From an uncultured Candidatus Saccharibacteria bacterium (lineage in GTDB: Bacteria > Patescibacteriota > Saccharimonadia > Saccharimonadales > Saccharimonadaceae): a stretch of 10,722 bases of DNA. Position numbers and translations under genes: made by a program. The stretch lies in contig CAMHIH010000020.1 in NCBI GenBank assembly GCA_946185175.1, forward strand, positions 1 to 10,722, given 5' to 3'. Shown piece after piece: positions 6,532-10,722 of the stretch. Numbering within the stretch: position 1 is the stretch's first letter; the number at the start of each line of letters is the position of its first letter. The notes under the pieces were generated by a model. The model did no database searches. It worked only from the letters and a program-made list of their open reading frames with translations, and was not told the DNA's origin.

Positions 6532-6557
6532 GTATAATAAATACTATCCATAAATAT

Positions 6558-6586
6558 TTCACAGATTAGTTGATTTATGGTAGAAT
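6558..6586 (+). promoter_or_regulatory. Promoter of the secY unit
   Basis: TTCACA (6558-6563), a 17-base spacer and TAGAAT (6581-6586) with TGG directly before it form a good extended -10 promoter. The predicted start near 6593 gives a leader of about 17 bases, enough for the agaggt Shine-Dalgarno at 6601-6606. Confidence 0.8.
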
Positions 6587-6609
6587 CAAAAGAGTAAATA
6601 AGAGGTATC

Positions 6610-8010
6610 ATGAATTTTAAGACGATTTTTAAGTCTTTCAAGAATAAGGAGATGCGCAAGCGTATTTTTGCAGTTGTCGGCATTCTGATTGTCTACCGCA
6701 TTCTTGCCCACGTTCCAGTTCCACTTGGAGACGCAACCACATTCAAACAAGCAGTCGATAGTTTAATTACGAGTACCGATCTTGGCGGCTTTATTAACCT
6801 TATTTCTGGTGGCGGCTTAACGAACTTCTCAATTATCCTCGTCGGCCTTTCTCCGTACATTACCTCATCTATCGTCATGCAACTCCTCACAAAAGCTATT
6901 CCGCGCATGGAAGAGTTAAACAATGACGGTGAGACCGGTCGCCGTAAGATAGCTCAGTGGACTCGCATCCTAACCGTACCTCTTGCAATTATGCAATCTT
7001 TTGCTTATGTATATATTCTTTTCCAACAAGCATCAACCTATACGGCCTCGCTAACACTTACGCGCTACGACTGGGCCGTGGCCGTTACCGCAATGACCGC
7101 AGGTTCAATCCTTCTCATGTGGCTTGGTGAGCTCATAACAGAACAGGGCATTGGTAATGGTATTTCAACCGTAATTCTTTGTAGTATCGTATCTGGCCTA
7201 CCATCAATGTTGGCTGTCGTGGGCGAGCAACTCTTCAATACCGAATATGGATCCACGAGCCTCTTCGGATGGCTCACCATCCCGGTTGACCCAACCTGGC
7301 TATTAATTATTCTCGGTCTAGCAATTGGTTTAATAATCGTTCTATACTTCATCGTCAAAATCAACGAAGCACAGCGGGTTATCACAATCAACTATGCCAA
7401 ACGCGTTCGCGGCAACAGCGCCTACGGCGGGATTAAGTCAATCATGCCAATTAAGCTCATCGCCGCAGGTGTAGTACCGGTAATCTTCGCCGTCGCATTC
7501 CTATCATTACCAGCCTTCGTTGGCCAGCTCATTCAAAAGAATGATGCTAGCAGCCAGATCGCAGCCAATCTCGTAAAATGGTTCTCGGCGCCAAGCGCCA
7601 GCAACTTCACTGGGCTCACTTGGGAAAGCTTTATTTATCCAGTACTCTACTTCTTGTTAGTAGTAATGTTTACCTACTTCTATACCAGCATCATCTTCAA
7701 CTCACAAGAGATTGCCGAAAACCTACAGAAGCAAGGCGGCTTTATCGAGGGTGTGCGTCCAGGTCGCGAAACCGAAAAGTATTTCAACCGCACCGTTAAT
7801 CGCCTTAATCTCTTTGGCGCATTAGCACTTGGCCTAATCGCCATGCTGCCATACATTGCAGACTACATCTTCATCATGACTACGGGTAAGCCACTAGGTC
7901 TATCCATCTCAGGTACTGGGCTTCTCATTATCGTTACTGTAGCAATCGAAAACCTACGCCAGATTAATTCCCGCGCGTTAATGGTAACTTACGACGATTA
8001 TCAAGAATGA
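6610..8010 (+). CDS. secY: Protein translocase subunit SecY
   Basis: SecY is the channel of the Sec translocon in the cytoplasmic membrane, which passes unfolded proteins with SecA and inserts membrane proteins with the ribosome. The 466-residue product has ten hydrophobic segments, roughly at 19-36, 74-94, 117-138, 154-174, 184-205, 229-249, 283-303, 340-362, 398-415 and 430-446. The Gly-rich plug region (GGFINLISGGGL) is near 59-70. Family motifs are GLSPYITSSIVMQLL (79-93), WLGELITEQGIGNGIS (171-186) and the cytoplasmic loop GFIEGVRPGRETEKY (377-391). It has its own promoter and terminator-bounded unit. The stop (TGA) overlaps the next start as ATGA, so the two products are probably made together. 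Confidence 0.98.
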   Translation: MNFKTIFKSFKNKEMRKRIFAVVGILIVYRILAHVPVPLGDATTFKQAVDSLITSTDLGGFINLISGGGLTNFSIILVGLSPYITSSIVMQLLTKAIPRMEELNNDGETGRRKIAQWTRILTVPLAIMQSFAYVYILFQQASTYTASLTLTRYDWAVAVTAMTAGSILLMWLGELITEQGIGNGISTVILCSIVSGLPSMLAVVGEQLFNTEYGSTSLFGWLTIPVDPTWLLIILGLAIGLIIVLYFIVKINEAQRVITINYAKRVRGNSAYGGIKSIMPIKLIAAGVVPVIFAVAFLSLPAFVGQLIQKNDASSQIAANLVKWFSAPSASNFTGLTWESFIYPVLYFLLVVMFTYFYTSIIFNSQEIAENLQKQGGFIEGVRPGRETEKYFNRTVNRLNLFGALALGLIAMLPYIADYIFIMTTGKPLGLSISGTGLLIIVTVAIENLRQINSRALMVTYDDYQE

Positions 8011-8693
8011 GTCTAAAAATCAGCAAGACAACTAGCAACATACTAAAAATCGCCGGGTGGATAGTTGTAATAATCCTTGTGATTTTGATGGGAAAAGTAT
8101 ATTTCTGGGAAAAACAGTATTACGCTAATAAAACCAAAGAACCGCGCTCCACGGCACCAGCAGTAATTACAGAAATTGCCAGCGCGATTAACCCATCAGA
8201 AATAAAACCCAGCAAGGAAGACGTCGAGGCACACCAAGTCGCCGCCGATGAGCCACGATATTTATCGATTCCGCGCCTAGAACTAGAAAACGCAATCGTG
8301 AATGGCACTAGCGTAAACGTCCATGTCCTGCAGGTACCAGACAATATCTACGAAGTCGCCTGGTATTCAGGATCCTCACGGCCAGGCACCGGTGGATACA
8401 TTATAATATCCGGACTCGATTCGGGTGCTTCCGGTAAAGCGGGTGCTTTCGCCAATCTCGATAGCCTAGAGTCGGGCAACGAAATTAAACTTACTACCGG
8501 ATCGGGCGAAGAATATGTCTATGATGTAAAGACGGTCAGCATCGTGGACAACAGCGATGCTGAACAAGAATTAATTGACGTTCAAAAACAGATCGACGGC
8601 AAAGAAACCCTGGTGTTAATCACGAATCTCAAGACAGACGGCAGTGCAAAATACAATTCAATCGCCATGGTTCAAGCCACAATCAAAAAATAA
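8007..8693 (+). CDS. Membrane-anchored sortase-fold protein lacking the catalytic triad
   Basis: The 228-residue product has a short basic N-terminus, one membrane segment (about 12-28), a linker to about 80, and an extracellular domain resembling class E/F sortases: RYLSIPRLEL (84-93), VAWYSGSSRPGTGG (107-120), then GAFANLDSLESGNEI (136-150). Sortases cleave sorting signals and join proteins to the cell envelope using His, Cys and Arg. Here the GHxDS-type motif is SGLDSG (125-130) with no His, the TLxTC-type strand is TLVLITN (191-197) with Asn for Cys, and Ser208 stands where Arg is expected. The whole protein has no cysteine. The strands around these sites are well kept, so this is probably a real non-enzymatic relative, not decay. 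It overlaps secY by four bases (ATGA) and is cotranscribed. A role beside the translocon or in the envelope is only a guess. Confidence 0.72.
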   Translation: MSLKISKTTSNILKIAGWIVVIILVILMGKVYFWEKQYYANKTKEPRSTAPAVITEIASAINPSEIKPSKEDVEAHQVAADEPRYLSIPRLELENAIVNGTSVNVHVLQVPDNIYEVAWYSGSSRPGTGGYIIISGLDSGASGKAGAFANLDSLESGNEIKLTTGSGEEYVYDVKTVSIVDNSDAEQELIDVQKQIDGKETLVLITNLKTDGSAKYNSIAMVQATIKK

Positions 8694-8733
8694 AAAATCC
8701 CCATAAAATATATTTACTTTTAGGGGATTTTTT
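8692..8733 (+). terminator. Intrinsic terminator overlapping the sortase-like stop codon
   Basis: AAAAAATCCCC (8692-8702) pairs with GGGGATTTTTT (8723-8733). Inside, TAAAA (8704-8708) can pair with TTTTA (8718-8722). The stem starts within the stop codon and ends in six T, 22 bases before infA. The next promoter's -35 lies inside it. Confidence 0.9.
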
Positions 8734-8741
8734 GGTATAAT
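8713..8741 (+). promoter_or_regulatory. Promoter of the infA (alpha operon) unit
   Basis: TTTACT (8713-8718), 17 bases and a perfect TATAAT (8736-8741) preceded by TGG make a strong extended -10 promoter. The -35 and spacer overlap the terminator hairpin of the secY unit. A start 6-8 bases after the -10 would fall near 8748, only about 5-8 bases before the infA ATG. Confidence 0.85.
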
Positions 8742-8754
8742 ACCAAGGTAATTT

Positions 8755-9045
8755 ATGGCTAGTCAAAAGAAATCGACAAGAGGTGTCAAGTCGAAGCGTC
8801 GTTCTGATGCTTCAAACGACAATAAACCAAAAAAGGAAGTTATTAAACTTACCGGTAAAGTTGTTGAGGCCCTTCCGGGCACGATGTTTCGTGTCGAACT
8901 AGAGAATGGCCATAATATCATCGCTCACATGTCGGGTAAAATGCGTAAGAATTATATCCGTCTCGTGCCGGGCGATAAGGTGGATGTTGAGCTAACCCCA
9001 TACGATCTCACGAAGGGGCGCATCAGCTACCGCCAAAAAGATTAA
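8755..9045 (+). CDS. infA: Translation initiation factor IF-1 with basic N-terminal extension
   Basis: IF-1 binds the A site of the 30S subunit during initiation and supports IF-2 and IF-3. The canonical OB fold spans about residues 28-96: [21 protein letters not shown], then [19 protein letters not shown] and [15 protein letters not shown], all close to the E. coli protein. Typical IF-1 is about 72 residues. This one is 96, the extra being an N-terminal tail rich in Lys, Arg and Ser. There is no in-frame ATG between residue 1 and the core, so the extension is probably real unless a rare start is used. Only a weak aagg lies 6 bases before the ATG, and the predicted transcript start is almost at the start codon. 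Confidence 0.97.
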   Translation: MASQKKSTRGVKSKRRSDASNDNKPKKEVIKLTGKVVEALPGTMFRVELENGHNIIAHMSGKMRKNYIRLVPGDKVDVELTPYDLTKGRISYRQKD

Positions 9046-9048
9046 TTT

Positions 9049-9082
9049 TAACCGAAAGCGAGAGAATTCCCACTCGCGGTTA
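9049..9082 (+). promoter_or_regulatory. Bulged hairpin between infA and rpmJ
   Basis: TAACC (9049-9053) pairs with GGTTA (9078-9082), and GCGAG (9058-9062) with CTCGC (9073-9077), leaving a one-sided GAAA bulge (9054-9057) and a ten-base loop. The following TTTTAT is short, so it may be a weak terminator. Alternatively it is an RNA structure that controls rpmJ-rpsM-rpsK-rpsD, for example a ribosomal-protein feedback site. No known site is recognised with certainty. Confidence 0.5.
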
Positions 9083-9110
9083 TTTTATATAACAGCGAAG
9101 GGGTAAAACG

Positions 9111-9143
9111 ATGCTTTCAAGAAAGGACATTTTCAATACATGA
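9111..9143 (+). CDS. Possible 10-residue leader ORF coupled to rpmJ
   Basis: An ATG at 9111 lies 7 bases behind the purine-rich GAAGGGG (9097-9103) and opens [10 protein letters not shown]. Its TGA stop (9141-9143) shares bases with the rpmJ start (ATGA at 9140-9143). rpmJ itself has only AAGGA some 12 bases before its ATG, inside this short ORF. The better-placed ribosome binding site therefore belongs to the short ORF, and ribosomes ending there could restart on rpmJ. Whether it is translated is unknown; chance is possible with so short a frame. Confidence 0.4.
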   Translation: MLSRKDIFNT

Positions 9144-9256
9144 AAGTTCGTGCCAGTGTAAAGAAAATTAGCCCTGACGATATCATTGTGCGTCGCAAAG
9201 GCGTGCTTCGTATCATCAACAAGAAAAAACCTAAGAATAAGCAAAGGCAGGGTTAA
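9140..9256 (+). CDS. rpmJ: 50S ribosomal protein L36, cysteine-free
   Basis: L36 (bL36) is the smallest large-subunit protein; it binds 23S rRNA near the central protuberance and stabilises its fold. The 38-residue product has the invariant start [10 protein letters not shown] and the end KNKQRQG, with RRKGVLRI in the middle (18-25). The zinc ligands of the classical form are all replaced: Cys11 by Ser, Cys14 by Asp, Cys27 by Asn, and the His near 32-33 by Lys/Asn. It is therefore a zinc-independent form of normal length. It stands in its usual place between IF-1 and S13 and begins on the stop codon of a short upstream ORF. Confidence 0.96.
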   Translation: MKVRASVKKISPDDIIVRRKGVLRIINKKKPKNKQRQG

Positions 9257-9258
9257 GC

Positions 9259-9645
9259 ATGGCAAGAATCGCCGGTGTCACCATTCCTAGCGACAAGCAA
9301 GTCGAAATCGGCTTGACTTACGTTTATGGTATCGGTCGCACCACAAGCAAAGCCATCCTTGCGGCGGCTAAAATCGAGCCGACCACTCGGGTGAAAGATC
9401 TCACCGAGGCTCAAGAGCAAAAGCTCAACGATATTATTTCTAGTAAATATTCCGTTGAAGGAGACTTGAAGCGCCTCGTGACAAACAATATTAAACGTAT
9501 CAAGGATATCAATTCCTACAAGGGTCTACGCCACAAAGCAGGTCTACCAGTCAACGGTCAGCGCACCCGCACGAATGCGCGCACTCGTAAAGGTAAGGCT
9601 ATCGCCGTCGGCGGCGCCCAACCAAAAGCAGCAAGTAAAACCTAA
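9259..9645 (+). CDS. rpsM: 30S ribosomal protein S13
   Basis: S13 (uS13) sits in the head of the small subunit, bridges to L5 and touches the P-site tRNA through its C-terminal tail. The 128-residue product begins [21 protein letters not shown] in the family way. It has the helix-two-turns-helix [12 protein letters not shown] around 23-34 and the signature [20 protein letters not shown] near 90-109. After TRKG the tail is longer and less basic than in E. coli ([17 protein letters not shown]). The ATG lies two bases after the rpmJ stop, so translation is probably coupled. Confidence 0.97.
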   Translation: MARIAGVTIPSDKQVEIGLTYVYGIGRTTSKAILAAAKIEPTTRVKDLTEAQEQKLNDIISSKYSVEGDLKRLVTNNIKRIKDINSYKGLRHKAGLPVNGQRTRTNARTRKGKAIAVGGAQPKAASKT

Positions 9646-9660
9646 ACTTAAGGAGTTAAT

Positions 9661-10098
9661 ATGGCAGAAGATACATCAGTCAATCAAGCTCCTGAAGTGG
9701 AGCAAGCACCTGTCGCGGCTGCAAAGCGCGGCAAAAAGGGCAAACGCATTGTCCAAGCTGGCGAGGTTCATATCCAAGCTACTTTCAATAACACTATCGT
9801 CAGTGTTACCGACAAGAAGGGTGAAATTCTCACTGCTTCTTCAGCCGGCGCTAACGGCTTCCGCGGTTCCAAGAAAGGCACCGCTTATGCCGCACAAATC
9901 ACCGCCGAAAAGGTCGCCGAAATCGCAAAACGCGATCACGGCATGAAGACCGTCGATGTCTTCGTTAAGGGCATCGGTCTTGGTCGCGACAGCGCAATTC
10001 GCGCTTTCAGCACTCAAGGCATTTCTATCAACAGCATCACCGATAAGACGCCAATTGCGCACGGTGGTTGCCGACCTAAAGGAGAGAGGAAACCATAA
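9661..10098 (+). CDS. rpsK: 30S ribosomal protein S11
   Basis: S11 (uS11) lies on the platform and helps hold the mRNA and tRNA at the E and P sites. The 145-residue product carries an N-terminal extension of about 25 residues (acidic, Pro/Ala-rich, then a Lys cluster) before the core. In the core are FNNTIVSVTDKKGEILTASSAG (about 42-63), FRGSKKGTAYAAQ and KGIGLGRDSAIRA. The conserved C-terminal PIPHNGCRP block reads PIAHGGCRP here (131-139), so the Asn that becomes isoaspartate in E. coli is Gly135. The ATG has aaggag 6 bases upstream. The stop overlaps the rpsD start (TAATG). Confidence 0.97.
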   Translation: MAEDTSVNQAPEVEQAPVAAAKRGKKGKRIVQAGEVHIQATFNNTIVSVTDKKGEILTASSAGANGFRGSKKGTAYAAQITAEKVAEIAKRDHGMKTVDVFVKGIGLGRDSAIRAFSTQGISINSITDKTPIAHGGCRPKGERKP

Positions 10099-10715
10099 TG
10101 GCACGCGATTTATCACCTATTGGCAAACAATCACGCCGTGAAGGTTACGCGCTCGCACCAAAAGCCGCTAAAATCATGGCGAAAAAATCTGGTATTCCAG
10201 GCGAACACGCTGATATGCGCGTCCGCGGTGGCAGCCTCTACCTCACTCAACTTCGCGAAAAGCAAAAAGTTCGCCGCATTTACGGCCTACTCGAAAAACA
10301 ATTCGCAAAGCTTATGCGTGAAGCACAACGCGCCGATGGCATGACCGGCGAAATCTTGCTCGAATATCTCGAGCGTCGTGCCGACAACGTAGTTTACCGC
10401 GCAGGCTTCGCCTCTACGCGCCGCGCTGCACGTCAACTCGTTTCTCACGGTCACTTCCTATTGAATGGCCGCCGTATCGACATTCCAAGCATCCGCCTCA
10501 ATCCAGGTGACGTGCTTGAAGTTCGTCCAAAAGCAAAGAAAAACAGCTACTTTACAAATCTTGAAAACATCGCCGGTGCCGCTAGCCAGGCACAACTCTC
10601 TTGGATGAAGGCAGATGTCAAGAAAATGAAAATTGAAATTACTGGTACGCCAAAGCGCGAAGAAGCTGAGGTGGGCATCAACGAACAATTAATCGTCGAG
10701 TATTACTCACGCTAA
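10098..10715 (+). CDS. rpsD: 30S ribosomal protein S4, zinc-free form
   Basis: S4 (uS4) nucleates small-subunit assembly on the 5' domain of 16S rRNA; in E. coli it represses alpha operon translation. The 205-residue product has the normal length. The N-terminus MARDLSPIGKQSRREG lacks the CxxC found in zinc-binding forms; Gly9 and Ser12 stand in the cysteine places. The central LREKQKVRRIYGLLEKQF (about 52-69) and the S4 RNA-binding domain (about 93-155, with RRAARQLVSHGHFLLNGRRID) are typical, as is the ending IVEYYSR. It overlaps the rpsK stop by one base behind a GGAGAG sequence. It is followed by another Shine-Dalgarno, so the operon continues. Confidence 0.98.
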   Translation: MARDLSPIGKQSRREGYALAPKAAKIMAKKSGIPGEHADMRVRGGSLYLTQLREKQKVRRIYGLLEKQFAKLMREAQRADGMTGEILLEYLERRADNVVYRAGFASTRRAARQLVSHGHFLLNGRRIDIPSIRLNPGDVLEVRPKAKKNSYFTNLENIAGAASQAQLSWMKADVKKMKIEITGTPKREEAEVGINEQLIVEYYSR

Positions 10716-10720
10716 AGGAG
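10714..10720 (+). promoter_or_regulatory. Shine-Dalgarno for a gene beyond the window (rpoA expected)
   Basis: AAAGGAG overlaps the rpsD stop and ends two bases before the window does. In most bacteria rpoA (RNA polymerase alpha subunit) follows rpsD in the alpha operon, so rpoA is the likely next gene; this is inferred from gene order only. Confidence 0.6.
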
Positions 10721-10722
10721 AA

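Noticed and set aside
6533..6538. TATAAT just after the rplO terminator as a second secY promoter
   Set aside because: No acceptable -35 lies 16-18 bases upstream, the TGG arrangement is not met, and a better promoter lies at 6558-6586.
1..10722. tRNA or rRNA genes, CRISPR arrays, insertion sequences, phage genes
   Set aside because: I read both strands and saw no cloverleaf, no spaced direct repeats, no transposase and no integrase; every larger stretch is explained by the listed genes.

Overview
This window is the 3' part of the S10 operon, the whole spc operon and the start of the alpha operon of a bacterium. Reading order is rplP-rpmC-rpsQ-rplN-rplX-rplE-rpsN-rpsH, then thyX (opposite strand), rplF-rplR-rpsE-rplO, secY, a sortase-like gene, and infA-rpmJ-rpsM-rpsK-rpsD. 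The gene for L30 (rpmD) is missing between rpsE and rplO, which directly abut. The adk and map genes that often sit between secY and infA are also missing here. Loss of L30 is a published trait of the Candidate Phyla Radiation (Patescibacteria). With moderate GC, TGA used as a stop (secY), zinc-free S14, S4 and L36, and dense Shine-Dalgarno-led genes, a CPR bacterium of the Saccharibacteria type is my best guess. That is inference; no marker here proves the phylum.

Layout. Positions 1-2923 hold eight ribosomal protein genes, tightly packed, with several TAATG stop/start overlaps, closed by a UUCG-loop terminator. Positions 3036-4356 are a separate minus-strand unit: one gene, a two-domain flavin-dependent thymidylate synthase (ThyX), with its own terminator, a candidate promoter, and an extra minus-strand terminator upstream. 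Positions 4443-6531 are a second plus-strand unit (promoter, L6, L18, S5, L15, terminator). Positions 6558-8733 are a third (promoter, SecY, catalytically dead-looking sortase, terminator). A fourth starts at 8713 (promoter overlapping the previous terminator, IF-1, hairpin, short upstream ORF, L36, S13, S11, S4) and runs out of the window, probably into rpoA.

The three plus-strand promoters share one pattern: a TT-rich -35, exactly 17 bases, then TGG directly before TANAAT (an extended -10). The usually continuous S10-spc-alpha cluster is therefore cut into several independently started units.

Most worth a second look: (1) the thyX product is a tandem duplication in which the two halves have lost complementary parts of the ThyX active site; (2) the membrane-anchored sortase fold overlapping the secY stop has lost the catalytic His, Cys and Arg; (3) S11 has Gly where the isoaspartate-forming Asn normally is; (4) a well-led 10-codon ORF ends on the rpmJ start codon; (5) infA appears nearly leaderless.
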